NCBI RefSeq assembly: GCF_002216795.1
Contig: NZ_CP022316.1
Coordinates: 1,798,001 to 1,862,000 of the forward strand
Reading direction: 5' to 3'
Source of the DNA: Brachybacterium avium
GTDB lineage: Bacteria > Actinomycetota > Actinomycetes > Actinomycetales > Dermabacteraceae
Length of the DNA stretch: 64,000 bases
The notes beneath the pieces were generated by a model. That model searched no databases and had not been told where the DNA came from. It saw only the letters and a list, made by a program, of their open reading frames with translations. Shown piece by piece: positions 8,237-18,781 of this stretch (the stretch's first letter is position 1; every line of letters begins with the position of its first letter). Position numbers and translations under genes: made by a program.

Positions 8237-9723
8237 TCAGGACTCCTCGCGGGCCGCCCACCAGGCGCGGAGCTCCTGGATCGCCCGCTCCTCACCGAGG
8301 GGGCCGTGCTCCATCCGCAGCTCGAGCAGGTGCTTGTACGCCTCGCCGACCACCCGACCGGGCGGCAGGTCGAGGACCTCCATGATCCGGTTGCCATCCA
8401 GGTCGGGGCGGATCTTCCCGATCTCCTCCTGCTCGGCGAGCCGGTCGATGCGCTCCTCGAGCTCGTCGTAGGCGCGGGCCAGGGTGCGGGCCTTGCGCCG
8501 GTTGCGGGTGGTGACATCGGCCCTGGTGAGTCGGTGCAGGTGCTGCAGCAGCTCCCCGGCGTCGGTGACGTAGCGGCGCACCGCGGAGTCGGACCACGGG
8601 GAGTCGACATAGCCGTGGAAGCGCAGATGCAGCTCCACCAGGCGGGCCACCTTCTTGGTGGTGTCCTTGTCGAAGGTCAGGGCCTTCATCCGCTTCGCGG
8701 CCATCTTCGCCCCACGGTCTCGTGGAAGCGGAAGGTGACCACCCCGCCCTCCTCGAAGCGGCGGGTGGCGGGCTTGCCGATGTCGTGCAGCAGCGCGGCC
8801 AGGCGCAGCACCAGGTCGGGGCTCTCGCACGGACCGTCCGAGCCGGCCGGGCTCTCCAGGTCGATCGCCTGGTCCAGCACGGTCAGGGTGTGCTGGTAGA
8901 CGTCCTTGTGGTGGTGGTGCTCGTCGATCTCGAGCTGCAGCGCGGGCAGCTCGGGCAGCACGTGCGCGGCCAGGCCCAGCTCGGTGAGCAGCTCGAGGCC
9001 GCCGCGCGGGTGGGCGCCGAGCATCAGCTTGACCAGCTCCTCGCGCACCCGCTCCGCGGAGACGATGGTGATCCGCTCGGCGAGCTCCTCGATCGCATCC
9101 GCGGTGGCGTCCTCGATGCGGAAGCCGAGCTGGGCGACGAAGCGCACCGCCCGCATCATCCGCAGCGGGTCGTCGGTGAAGGACTGCTGGGGGCCGACCG
9201 GGGTGCGCAGCAGGGTGCGGGCGAGGTCGGCGAGACCGTCGAAGGGGTCCACCAGCTCGAGGGACGGCAGCCGCACCGCCATCGCATTGACGGTGAAGTC
9301 CCGTCGCGAGAGGTCGCCGGCCAGGGTGTCGCCGTATTCCACCTGCGGTTTGCGGCTGGTGGGGTCGTAGGACTCGGTGCGGTAGGTGGTGATCTCGACC
9401 TTCACGCCGTCCCGCACGCCACCCAGGGTCCCGAAATCACGGCCCATGTCCCAGATCGCCCCGTCATGCGTCCATTCCCGCAGGATCGTCTCGGTCTGCT
9501 CGGGCCGGGCAGAGGTGGTGAAATCCAGGTCGGCGCTCGAGCGGCCCAGCACCGCGTCCCGCACCGGCCCGCCGACGAGGGCGAGCTCGTGCCCGGCCGC
9601 CTCGAACATCCGGCCCAGGACGTGGATCTCCTCCGGTAGGGCCTGGAACATCGAGGCCGCGCGGCGGCGGGCGGTGTCGAGCCGCTGGGCGGTGTCGGCA
9701 GTGTCGTCGACGGGATCGGTCAC
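8237..9723 (-). CDS. cca: CCA tRNA nucleotidyltransferase (one-base frameshift)
   Basis: Two overlapping frames together give one 495-residue enzyme. The N-part has the nucleotidyltransferase core LVGGPVRDAVLGRSSADLDF with the metal-binding DLD, then RRDFTVNAMAVRL and the HD motif ALLHDIGKPATRRFEEGG. The frame breaks at the C run 8710-8713; adding one base joins FRFHETVG to AKMAAKRMKALTF, as expected. The C-part carries the HD-associated helical domain. The enzyme adds or repairs the 3' CCA of tRNAs, consistent with tRNA-Leu here lacking an encoded CCA. GTG at 9723-9721 is the likely start. Divergent from the DUF6049-murJ operon, the usual neighbourhood in Actinobacteria. Confidence 0.93.
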
Positions 9724-9841
9724 GGGGGGTCCTGTCCTGGGGTCGGGGAGCTGAGAGCGGGGACCTGCGCTGCGCCACTGCCTTGTAGAGGTCTCGTGCA
9801 CCTGCAGGCTCTCTACGGTAACGGCCGCTTACAGTGTCACC

Positions 9842-12171
9842 ATGCCGTCGTCCCCGCCGTTCGTGCGCCCGGTGCTCGCGGCGCTGTTGACGGTCCTCCT
9901 CCTCACCTCATCAGCGCTGGTGAGCGGCCCGGTGACCCTTCTCCCGGCCGCGCACGCCGCGGTCGGGGCCCTCCCTCCTCACGCTCCGTCCGCTCCGCCG
10001 CCTGCAGCCGAGGACGCGCCGGTGAGCATGGATCTCGTCTCCTTGACCCCCACCTCGCTGGCCCCGGCGGCACCCTCGAGGCGCAGATCGACGTGACCAA
10101 CACCTCCTCGGAGCCGGTGTCGGCGCTCGCCCTCGAGCTGCGCAGCCGCACCTCCCGGATCACCGATCGCCAGCTGTTGGCCGACTGGCAGGGGGACACC
10201 GACGCGCAGCCCTCGGGAGAGGCGATCGCCAGCTCCGGGGCCCACGATCAGCTCGCCCCGGGTGAGTCGGTCCTCCTCACGGTGCAGGTCGCCGCCGAGG
10301 AGCTCGGCTACTCCGAGGAGCCGTACTACTGGGGCACCCGCCGCCTCGCGCTCACCGTCACGGCCGAGGAGGAGCCGCTGGCCACCCTGCGCACTTTCGT
10401 GGTGTGGCGCCCCCTGGATGCCGATGACGCCATCTCCCAGTCCGTGCTGCTGCCGTTGGCCGCCACGGACGCCTCGGCCGTGGCGACCTCGCCGGAGGAA
10501 TTCGACGCCTCCGTCGAATCGGGCCGGCTGGCATCGATGCACGAGCTCGCCGGGCATCCGGGTGTGGACTGGTGGCTGGACCCCGCTCTGCTGGATCCGC
10601 CGATGATGCCGGTGGAGACCGCCGGAGAGGATGGGACGACGCCCACCGAGGGCGAGGGGACGCCGCCGGCGACGGTCATCGAATACGCCCCCGAGCCGCG
10701 CGCCGCCGAGATCGCGGGCATTCTGGAGGACGCGGCCGACGGCCGCACCGTGCTGTCCATGCCCTACGCCCGGTCGGACACCGTCAGCCTGCGGGCCGCC
10801 GGCAGCGAGCAGCTCATCGACGCTGTCCGCGATCACGGCGACCAGGCATGGGATGCCGCAGGGATCGAGCCGCGCGCCCCGGCGATGCAGGTCGACGGCC
10901 CCACCGTCGATGCGGACACCCTCGAGGAGGTGCTCGCCGCGGGCGGCACAGCAGCGATCGTGCCTTCCAGCTCCCTGCGCCGTGATCCCGCCTCCACGGT
11001 CACCCCCAGCTCCGTGGGCGTGTACTCCTCCACCCGCCAGGAGGGCGCCGAGCTCGCGCTGCTGGCCCCGGATCCGGTGCTCTCCTCCGAGTTCTCCCTG
11101 CTCACCGGTGACTCCGACACGGAACAGGTCCAGCAGCGCCTGCTCGCGGAGACCGCGACGATCGCCTCCGAGTACGTCACCGCGCCGCGCCATCTGCTGA
11201 TCTCCCCGTCGATCGATGCCGTGCTGGATCCGGCCGCGGCGGGATCCGCCCTCGACGCGCTGGAGGAGGCCCCGTGGATCGTCGGCGGCGACACCGGCTC
11301 CCTGCTGGATGCCGCCGACGAGCAGAGGTGGACGTCGGACCCGCGCAGCGACGGGGATGAGCTGTACGCCCTCGGATCCGTCAGCGCCGAGGAGATCCAC
11401 CCCAGCGGGCCCTCCGAGGACGGGCGCTGGACGCAGCTGAGCAGTGCCGAGGATCCGCAGCTGCTGGCCCCCGAGTCGCTCGGCGAGCTCCAGGAGGCCT
11501 GGACCCAGGTGGACACGCTCGCCGCGGCGATGGAGGACGATGCGCCGCTGGACGCCTCGCGCCGCGAGATCCTCGCCGGCACCTCGATACGGTGGCGCGG
11601 CGAACCGGAGATCCCGGCCGCCCGCGCCCAGGACGCCTCCGAGCTCGCCTCCGAGCTGCGTGATCGCATCCAGGTGGTGCCCGCCTCCGGGTACAACGTC
11701 ATCTCGGACGCCGTGAGCGTCCCGATCACGATCAGCAACGGTCTGGACACCCCGATCACGGTGCAGATCGAGGTCACCGCCGACAAGCCTCTGGTGCAGG
11801 TCGGCGAGCCGGCGATGGTGAAGGTTCCTGCACGTGGCCAGATCGACGCGGCGGTGGACGTCGAAGCGATCGCGAACGGTTCGGTCACCCTCACCACCGT
11901 GGTCACCACCACGGACGGGCAGCCCCTGACCGCTCCGGTGCACGTGCCGCTGACGGTCAACCCGTCATGGGAGAACTGGACCACCCTGGTGCTGGTCATC
12001 GCGATGGGACTGCTGGTCGTGGTCGGAGTGGCTCGAGCACGCCGCACCGGGGCCGCCACCCGAGCACCGGGCTTCGCCGGCCCCGAGGACCCCGAGGAGC
12101 TAGCCCGCTCCGGGCGATCCACTCCCGACCGCACCCCCGCTCCCGAACCACCCGAGGAGGACCGCTCATGA
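9842..12171 (+). CDS. DUF6049 family membrane-anchored secreted protein (one-base frameshift)
   Basis: Reconstructed length 776 residues. The start at 9842 encodes a Sec signal peptide (VLAALLTVLLLTSSALVSG, ending AAHAA). The frame shifts near 10061-10067 (GCCCCGG, one base short); restoring it joins VSLTPTSLAP to GGTLEAQIDVTNTSSEPVSA. The rest is a large extracytoplasmic region with Ig-like ends (PVSVPITISNGLDTPITVQI), one C-terminal membrane helix (WTTLVLVIAMGLLVVVGV) and a short acidic, Pro-rich tail. The stop overlaps the murJ start (ATGA). This family precedes murJ throughout Actinobacteria, suggesting an envelope role; biochemistry is unknown. Confidence 0.85.
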
Positions 12172-13907
12172 GCACTGCTCGCCGGGTCCATCACGTACCC
12201 CGTCACCGTCGTCACGGCATGCCCTCCAGCAGCTCCGCGCTGCTGCGGGCCAGCGTCGTGATGGCCTCGGGGTCGATGATCTCGCGCCTGCTGGGCTTCG
12301 TACGGAACTTCCTGTTCGGCGCGATCCTCGGTGGCTCGATGTCCGCCGCGGCCAACGCCTTCAGCGCGGCGAACACGCTGCCCAACACCATCTGGCTGCT
12401 GGTGGGCGGCGGCACCCTGAACGCGATCCTGGTGCCCGCGATCGTGCGGGCCGTGAAGCGGCCGGATCGGGGCAGCGACTACATCTCCCGGCTGATGACC
12501 CTGGTCGCCACCGCGTCCCTGGCGGTCACTGCCGTCTGCCTGGTCGCGGTGCCGCTGCTGCTGACCCTCACCAGCGGTCTGCTGCCCCCGGAGACCTATG
12601 CGCTCGCGGTGCAGCTGGGCTACTGGATGATGCCCCAGATCTTCTTCTCCGCCCTGTACGTCATGTGCGGGCAGCTGCTGAACGCCCATGACAACTTCGG
12701 GCCGTACCAGTGGGCCCCGGTGTTCAACAATCTCGTGGGCATCATCGGCGCCGCCCTGTTCCTGGGGCTGTGGGGCACCGTCGGCGATCCGAGCCAGTGG
12801 ACCCTGCAGATGATCGTGGCGATGGCCGTGATCAACGTGGGCGGCTCCGCAGCCCAGGTGCTGTTCCTGTTCTGGTACGTCGAGAAGCTGGACCTGCGGC
12901 TGCGGCCGAAATGGGGGGTGCGCGGTCTCGGCCTGGGCAAGCTCAGCCGGATCGGACTGTGGTCGCTGGCGATGCTGGGGCTCGGTCAGCTCGGGATCTG
13001 GGCATCGCGCTGGGCGACCGGCGGGGCGGTGCGGATGACGGAGCAGTACCAGGGCCAGCCCGAGCTGGCCGCCCGTTACCCGGCCCTGCTCACCATGGAG
13101 TGGGCCTACCTGGCGTTCATGATCCCGCAGGGGATCATCGCGGTCACCCTGGTCACCGCCGCGTTCCCCTCGATCTCGCGCAGTGCGGCCGAGGCCGACC
13201 ATGCCGGTGCGCTGGTGCGCTACAGCCAGACCAACCGGCTGCTGGCCGTGCCGATGATGCTGTGCACCGCGGTGTTCATCGCCCTGTCGGGCCCGATCAT
13301 GTGGGTCATCGGCGGCGGCACCGGTGAGACCGCTGCCCGCGCCAACGGCACCGTGCTGGTCGCCTACATGCTCGGCCTGGTGCCCTTCGCCTCGCTGTAT
13401 CTGATCAAACGGGTGTTCTACGCCTATGAGGACGCCCGCACCCCGTTCATGGCGCAGATCCCGATCGCAGCGCTCACGGTGCTGTCGGTCCCGCTGATCC
13501 TGACGCTGGTCGATCCGATGTACGCGGCGATGACCGCCGCCGGCGCCATGAGCCTGGGCAACGTGGTGGCGTGGCTGGTGGGCATGTGGCAGCTGCGCCG
13601 CCATGCCGCCCGCCACGGCACACAGCCGCCGAGCTCCCGCGCCGGGGCGTCGCTGTTCGGGCGGCTGGCCGCCTCCGCACTGGTCAGCTGGGCAGTGGGC
13701 ACCGGTCTGGTGCTGCTGGCGGGGGATCTGCTGTGGAGCCACCGACTGGCCGCAGTGCTGCTCGGCGGAGTCATCGCCGGCGTGATGACCGCGGTGTTCA
13801 CCGTGCTCGCCTACCTGCTGCGAGTGCCCGAGGTGCAGCGGCTGGTCGCGGTGGCGCGACGGAGGCTGGACCGCCTGACCCGCCGGACGAGGACGGTGAC
13901 CTCGTAG
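12168..13907 (+). CDS. murJ: Lipid II flippase MurJ
   Basis: A 579-residue MATE/MVF-type membrane protein with about 14 helices. The N-terminal signature SMISRLLGFVRNFLFGAILG and the loop NTLPNTIWLLVGGGTLNAILVP are typical of MviN/MurJ. It flips lipid II across the cytoplasmic membrane for peptidoglycan synthesis. Translationally coupled to the DUF6049 gene upstream (ATGA) and followed after 55 bases by the pseudokinase gene. In mycobacteria MurJ carries a cytoplasmic pseudokinase as a fusion; here it ends soon after the last helix (RRTRTVTS), so that regulatory part is a separate protein. Confidence 0.95.
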   Translation: MSTARRVHHVPRHRRHGMPSSSSALLRASVVMASGSMISRLLGFVRNFLFGAILGGSMSAAANAFSAANTLPNTIWLLVGGGTLNAILVPAIVRAVKRPDRGSDYISRLMTLVATASLAVTAVCLVAVPLLLTLTSGLLPPETYALAVQLGYWMMPQIFFSALYVMCGQLLNAHDNFGPYQWAPVFNNLVGIIGAALFLGLWGTVGDPSQWTLQMIVAMAVINVGGSAAQVLFLFWYVEKLDLRLRPKWGVRGLGLGKLSRIGLWSLAMLGLGQLGIWASRWATGGAVRMTEQYQGQPELAARYPALLTMEWAYLAFMIPQGIIAVTLVTAAFPSISRSAAEADHAGALVRYSQTNRLLAVPMMLCTAVFIALSGPIMWVIGGGTGETAARANGTVLVAYMLGLVPFASLYLIKRVFYAYEDARTPFMAQIPIAALTVLSVPLILTLVDPMYAAMTAAGAMSLGNVVAWLVGMWQLRRHAARHGTQPPSSRAGASLFGRLAASALVSWAVGTGLVLLAGDLLWSHRLAAVLLGGVIAGVMTAVFTVLAYLLRVPEVQRLVAVARRRLDRLTRRTRTVTS

Positions 13908-13962
13908 CATGGGCGATGCACGCGACGGGCACACTCCCGCCGGACGACGAGAAGGACGGTCC

Positions 13963-16506
13963 GTGAACACGAACCCACAACCGGATGCACTGCGCTCCCG
14001 GTGGACGCTGGAAGGACAGGTCCCCCTGTCCGGCGTCGCCGACGGTGCCGTGTGGCACCGCGCGCGCTCGATCTCCACCGGTGAGGACGTCGTCCTGTTC
14101 GTCGTGCAGGGCGAGGCCGCCCTGGAGGCCGCCGACGCCGTCCGGCGCGCCTACCTCGTGGAGGATCCGCGCCTGCTCACGGTGAAGGACATCGTCGTGT
14201 TCGATGACCCGCGCGACACCTCGGCGGACCAGCCCACCGCGGGCTCCGCGGAAGGGCCGACGACCGTCGTGGAGTACGCGCTTCCTCCCGCCCCGCCGCT
14301 CGCCGCTCTGCTGGCGAAGGGGCCCCTGCACCCCGAGACCGCCCGCGCGATCATCGGCGAGGCGGCGACCGGGCTGGAGGCCGCGCGCCGACGGGGGGTG
14401 CGCCACCAGTTCCTCGATTCCAACCGGGTCTTCGTCGACACCGGGTCCGGCCAGGTGGTCCTCCTCGGCATCGGCGTGGAGGCGGCCGCGCATCCGGGGC
14501 TCGACCGCTCCCGGGAGGTGGCCTCCTTCCAGGACACCGCCGCCCTGGTCGCCCTGCTGTATCGGGCGCTGACCGGTCGCAGCCCGCGACATGACGCCAC
14601 CGGCACCGTGCCCCGACCGTCCACGATCGTGGACACCGCGATCCCGGAGGACCTGGATCTGCTGTGTGACCTGGTGCTGAACGAATCGGCCGACGAGATC
14701 CCGGAGACCACGCGCGGGCTCATCGAGGCGCTGCAGCCGTGGCAGTCCATCCCGGTGACCGTCGAGGCATACGCGCACACCACGAGGCCCGCCTCCGCGG
14801 ATGATGCCCCGGCAGGGGTCGCCGCCGGTGCCGCCATCCCGACTGCCGCCGAGGATGCGACCTCGGCGGACACCGAGTCCGAGGAGGACGACGGCGACGA
14901 GCTGGAGAGCACGGCCCTGATGGATGCTGTGCCCGATCAGGACGAGGCGGAGCTCCCGAGCTCCGCCGGGCAGGAGCATCCGGCCGAGGACACCGCCGCC
15001 GACACCTCGCAGCCGGAGTCACCCGATCCCGCGCCATCGGCCGCCCTCGCGACAGGAGCCGCGGCCGGAGCGGTGGCCGGGGCCGGGGCGGTGGCCGCGG
15101 ACGCAGCAGCTCCCGCCGGTTCCCCCGTCGACCGCCCGGAGGACAGGGAGCCTCCCGCGCAGACGACCGAGGACGAGACGAGCGATCGGGACGAGGAGTC
15201 TCGGCACACCTCCTCGGAGGCCAGCGCGCTGGTCTCCGAGCTCCAGCTCGACCAGAAGCGGGGCACCAGCCCGTTCCCCGGCCACCTCGAGATCACCCTG
15301 CCCCCCGAACCGGAGCCGGTCCCGGAACCGGTCTCGGGCCCGGACCCGGAAGCTGCGGAGTCCGCCGGGAGCGCCGCCGGAGCGGCCGCTGCCGGGGCGA
15401 CCTCCGACATCCCCTCACGCACCGCCGGCGCTCATTGGCCGCTCGCCCGCTCCGAGAGCCGGGCCGACGGGCAGGAGCCCTCCCTGGCCCCCTCAACCCC
15501 CTCCCCGGCAGCACCGGGATCGCAGCCACCGAGCACTGCGGGAGCGTCGGTCCCCTCGGCGGTGACGCCGGATCATTCCGCTCCCACGCCCTCGCAGCCG
15601 GTCACCCACAGCACCGATGCCGCTCCCTCCGCTCCGGTCCCCGTCTCCGGCCGTTCGTCCCCGGTGGCGCGGGGCCAGGACGCCGGCCCGATCGTGGTCC
15701 ACGGCCGGGACCGCTCGGTCTCCGAGGAGCCGGAGGAGGACACCACGCCCTACGCGCGCAGTTCGCTGCTGCGCGACGTGGTCGGGGTCGCTGTGGACAA
15801 CAACGCCCCCGGGACCTTCACGATGGGCCCCCGGGACCAGGAGAAGCGCTCCCTCCAATCGCAGTGGATCATCATCGGCGGCGCGATCGTCGTGATGATC
15901 GCGCTGGTCATCGCGTTGACCACGATCACCAGCGATGTGCGTGACATCCTCAAGGATCCGCTGGCCACCTCGCCGGCAGTGACGACTCCTGCCCCCACGG
16001 AGGCGGAGGAGACGGATGAGGCCCCGGTCGAACCCACCGCGGAGGAGACCGAGGAGGCGCTTCCCGCCCCGGAGGTGGAGGGCGTCGAACTGCTCGCGCT
16101 GCCGGCGGGCCAGGAACCGGATCACACCGATCAGCAGGAGCGTCTGACCGACGGTGACACGTCCACCTATTGGTCCACGCAGCATTACGCCAGCCCCGAC
16201 TTCGGAGGCCTGAAGGAGGGGGTGGGGATCCGTGTGCACTTCAGCGAGGCCTCCACCTTCACGGCCCTCACGCTCACCACGGCGAAGAACAACGGCGGGG
16301 TCGTCGAGCTGCGCACCGTGAACGAGGACGGCTCGCCCGGAGAGGTGCTGTCCACCGGCGAGTTCGTGGCGGACGGCGAAGTCCGTCTCGAGGCTCCAGA
16401 GGAGATGGAGACCGACGCGGTCATGGTGTGGATCCCGGAGCTCCCGCCGGACAGCGTCCAGGACGGTCGGTTCCGTGCGCGGATCGCCGAGATCCAGGCC
16501 GAATGA
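13963..16506 (+). CDS. Membrane pseudokinase with extracellular discoidin-like domain
   Basis: An 847-residue protein. Residues about 10-270 look like a protein-kinase fold: the expected catalytic loop reads HQFLDSNRVFVD (no HRD aspartate), the DFG position reads LGI, and no VAIK lysine is evident, so it is probably inactive. A 350-residue Ala/Pro/Glu-rich linker follows, then one membrane helix (about 634-655, WIIIGGAIVVMIALVIALTT) and a C-terminal domain (about 700-847) resembling a discoidin/F5-8-type sugar-binding fold (LTDGDTSTYWSTQHY). The same parts exist in mycobacterial MviN (Rv3910). It probably regulates MurJ. GTG 13963 is chosen by position after murJ. Confidence 0.8.
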   Translation: MNTNPQPDALRSRWTLEGQVPLSGVADGAVWHRARSISTGEDVVLFVVQGEAALEAADAVRRAYLVEDPRLLTVKDIVVFDDPRDTSADQPTAGSAEGPTTVVEYALPPAPPLAALLAKGPLHPETARAIIGEAATGLEAARRRGVRHQFLDSNRVFVDTGSGQVVLLGIGVEAAAHPGLDRSREVASFQDTAALVALLYRALTGRSPRHDATGTVPRPSTIVDTAIPEDLDLLCDLVLNESADEIPETTRGLIEALQPWQSIPVTVEAYAHTTRPASADDAPAGVAAGAAIPTAAEDATSADTESEEDDGDELESTALMDAVPDQDEAELPSSAGQEHPAEDTAADTSQPESPDPAPSAALATGAAAGAVAGAGAVAADAAAPAGSPVDRPEDREPPAQTTEDETSDRDEESRHTSSEASALVSELQLDQKRGTSPFPGHLEITLPPEPEPVPEPVSGPDPEAAESAGSAAGAAAAGATSDIPSRTAGAHWPLARSESRADGQEPSLAPSTPSPAAPGSQPPSTAGASVPSAVTPDHSAPTPSQPVTHSTDAAPSAPVPVSGRSSPVARGQDAGPIVVHGRDRSVSEEPEEDTTPYARSSLLRDVVGVAVDNNAPGTFTMGPRDQEKRSLQSQWIIIGGAIVVMIALVIALTTITSDVRDILKDPLATSPAVTTPAPTEAEETDEAPVEPTAEETEEALPAPEVEGVELLALPAGQEPDHTDQQERLTDGDTSTYWSTQHYASPDFGGLKEGVGIRVHFSEASTFTALTLTTAKNNGGVVELRTVNEDGSPGEVLSTGEFVADGEVRLEAPEEMETDAVMVWIPELPPDSVQDGRFRARIAEIQAE

Positions 16507-17069
16507 GCACCCGGCCGCCGGGCCGCCTGTCCTCATCGACAGAGAATGCTCGTCGCCCCCGCTTCGGTACGGTCCTCGGCATTCCCGTACCGGTGGTGCT
16601 GATCGCCCTGATCGCCTCCGCGCTGATGGGGGTCCAGCTGGCCGGAGCCCTCGGGCAGACCACCGACACCCGCAACGGCGCCGGCACGACCGCAGTCGAT
16701 GCCCAGGGCGGTGCCGGGAAGAAATCCATCGGCGTTCCCGTTGTCACTGAGACGACCCTCGGCACCGAGGTGCAGCGCCTGATCGATTCCGGCACAATCC
16801 AACCGATGACGAGCTTCGATGCGGCGAACTGCCTCCGGGAGCAGGGGATCCCGGATTCGATCCTGATCGTGGAGGAGGTCGCGTGGGGCGGCGAGCAGAC
16901 GGCAGGCTGGCTGCTGGTGCACGGCCCGCTGGACCGCGAGACGCTGCGGGCCAACGGTGGCATCGTCTCGGCCACCGTGGTCCTGCCCGCCTGTGGGACC
17001 GCCGACGACGCCCAGTCCCCGCAGCAGGACAAGCTCTGGTCCGGGGACGTGATGATCGGCTCCCTCTGA
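16503..17069 (+). CDS. Hypothetical single-pass membrane protein
   Basis: A 188-residue protein that overlaps the pseudokinase stop (ATGA), so it belongs to the murJ operon. A basic cytoplasmic start (RLSSSTENARRPRFG) is followed by one hydrophobic helix (IPVPVVLIALIASALMGVQL) and an exported domain of about 135 residues with two cysteines (AANCLREQG, VLPACGTAD) that may form a disulphide. No family recognised. The context suggests envelope maintenance with MurJ and the pseudokinase. Confidence 0.7.
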   Translation: MSTRPPGRLSSSTENARRPRFGTVLGIPVPVVLIALIASALMGVQLAGALGQTTDTRNGAGTTAVDAQGGAGKKSIGVPVVTETTLGTEVQRLIDSGTIQPMTSFDAANCLREQGIPDSILIVEEVAWGGEQTAGWLLVHGPLDRETLRANGGIVSATVVLPACGTADDAQSPQQDKLWSGDVMIGSL

Positions 17070-17166
17070 CCTCCTCCCACTCCCGGGCCGCCGACGGCGA
17101 CCTGTTCCATACTTGAAGACGGTCCTCCCGCTGACCGCCCGACCACTCCACGGAAGGACATCCTCC

Positions 17167-18228
17167 ATGTCGCAGCCCATCCAGGCACTCAACATCCTCG
17201 GCGCCCCCACGCCGGCCGCACAGCCCGCGGCAGTCGCAAATGCCGCGCAGGACGACACCGTCCATGAGGTCGTGATCGTCGGCTCCGGCCCCGCCGGGTA
17301 CACCGCCGCGATCTACACCGCGCGTGCCGAGATGAAGCCGATCGTGGTCGCCGGCGCCCTCGACGCCGGAGGCGCCCTGATGACCACGACCGATGTGGAG
17401 AACTTCCCCGGATTCCCCGATGGCATCCAGGGACCGGAGCTGATGACGAACCTCCAGGAGCAGGCCGAGCGCTTCGGCGCCGAGGTCGTCTACGAGGATG
17501 CGGTGGAGCTCGAGCTGGAGGGCGAGATCAAGCGGGTCACCCTCGATGACGGCACCGTCTACCGGGCGAAGTCCCTGATCATCACCACCGGATCCGCCTA
17601 CCGCAAGCTGGGGATCGACGGGGAGGAGTCGCTCTCCGGCAAGGGCGTGAGCTGGTGCGCGACCTGCGACGGCTTCTTCTTCAAGGACCAGGACATCGTG
17701 GTGGTCGGCGGCGGAGACAGCGCAGTCGAGGAGGCCACGTTCCTGACCCGGTTCGGCAAGTCCGTCACCCTCGTCCACCGCCGCGACGAGCTGCGCGCCT
17801 CGAAGATCATGGCCCGTCGCGCCGAAGCGGATCCCAAACTGAGCTTCGCCTGGAACAGCGAGCTCGTCAGCATCAACGGCACCGACAAGGTCGAGTCCGT
17901 CACGCTGCGTGACACGGTCACCGGTCAGGAGCGGGTCATGCCCACCAACGCAGTCTTCGAGGCGATCGGTCACCTCCCGCGCACCGACCTGCTGCGGGGC
18001 AAGCTCGAGCTGGATGACGAGGGGTACATCGTCTGCACCGGCCGTTCCACGCTCACCTCGGTGCCGGGAGTCTTCGCCGCCGGTGACGTGGTCGACCACA
18101 CCTACCGCCAGGCCATCACCGCGGCCGGCACCGGATGCCAGGCCGCCCTGGATGCGGAGCGCTGGCTCGCGGATACTGCCGCCGGCATCGAGGTCGAGAC
18201 CGCCATGGCCGATATCGTCACCCAGTGA
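17167..18228 (+). CDS. trxB: Thioredoxin reductase
   Basis: A 353-residue flavoenzyme, slightly long because of a 30-residue N-terminal extension. FAD site VIVGSGPAGYTAAIYTARAE (G39 onward), redox pair C164-A-T-C167 (WCATCDGFFF), NADPH site VVGGGDSAVEEATFL, and a second FAD motif VPGVFAAGDVVD. It passes electrons from NADPH to thioredoxin. The next gene encodes a thioredoxin-fold protein that has lost both redox cysteines, so the reductase's real partner thioredoxin must be encoded elsewhere. Start ATG 17167 follows the ribosome binding site GGAAGGA. Confidence 0.95.
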   Translation: MSQPIQALNILGAPTPAAQPAAVANAAQDDTVHEVVIVGSGPAGYTAAIYTARAEMKPIVVAGALDAGGALMTTTDVENFPGFPDGIQGPELMTNLQEQAERFGAEVVYEDAVELELEGEIKRVTLDDGTVYRAKSLIITTGSAYRKLGIDGEESLSGKGVSWCATCDGFFFKDQDIVVVGGGDSAVEEATFLTRFGKSVTLVHRRDELRASKIMARRAEADPKLSFAWNSELVSINGTDKVESVTLRDTVTGQERVMPTNAVFEAIGHLPRTDLLRGKLELDDEGYIVCTGRSTLTSVPGVFAAGDVVDHTYRQAITAAGTGCQAALDAERWLADTAAGIEVETAMADIVTQ

Positions 18229-18313
18229 CCCCGCAGCTCCCCCGGGGAGCGGACCGGGACCAGGTACTGCCGATACCACCGCCGCGTCACAGCTTCCGAC
18301 GAAGGAACTTCCG

Positions 18314-18670
18314 GTGCTGGTGCTGGTCAGTGCGCCCTGGGCCGGCCCCGCCCGCCCCGCACCGACGGTGCTGCGGGAGCTCGCGCGCCGCTGGGGATCT
18401 GCGATACAGGTCCTGCTGGTGGAGGATCCCACCGACGAGCTGCTGGAGCACTACTGCGTCGATGTCCTGCCCACCTGGCTGCAGTTCGTGCTCGGTGCCG
18501 GTGAGGCTGATACCGGCCACACCCAAGAGCGGCTGATCCTGCAGGAGCTTCACGGCACCGATCTCGCCGGCGAGGACGTGAGCGTGGCCGGGCCCTGGAA
18601 GCTCGTGCACCGTCGCACGGGCGCCCAGCCCAAGCATGTCATCGATGCGGAGTTCGGTCCCGCCCACTGA
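18314..18670 (+). CDS. Thioredoxin-fold protein without active-site cysteines
   Basis: A 118-residue protein directly after trxB, where trxA normally lies. It has the thioredoxin strand-loop-helix LVSAPWAGPARPAPTVLREL and the later cis-proline loop VDVLPTWLQFVLG, but the usual WCGPC reads WAGPA: both catalytic cysteines are alanine (codons GCC and GCC). It therefore cannot carry out dithiol exchange. The only cysteine (HYCVDVLP) is outside the active site. GTG 18314 follows GAAGGAA; GTG 18320 is a possible alternative. It could be a structural or binding-only thioredoxin, or a decayed one under the trxB promoter. Confidence 0.75.
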   Translation: MLVLVSAPWAGPARPAPTVLRELARRWGSAIQVLLVEDPTDELLEHYCVDVLPTWLQFVLGAGEADTGHTQERLILQELHGTDLAGEDVSVAGPWKLVHRRTGAQPKHVIDAEFGPAH

Positions 18671-18781
18671 CCCGCGAGGCGCGGTCGCTCCCTCGAGCCA
18701 CTTCGGGCCGGCGTCGGCCAGGCTGTGTTCGTGTTCTGTCAACTCTCCCGATACTGCGGGCTTTGACGTGCGGATCCTTGA

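Noticed and set aside
10833-14078. A 1081-codon open frame on the minus strand opposite the murJ operon
   Set aside because: Antisense shadow of DUF6049 and murJ, with no ribosome binding site or recognisable domain.
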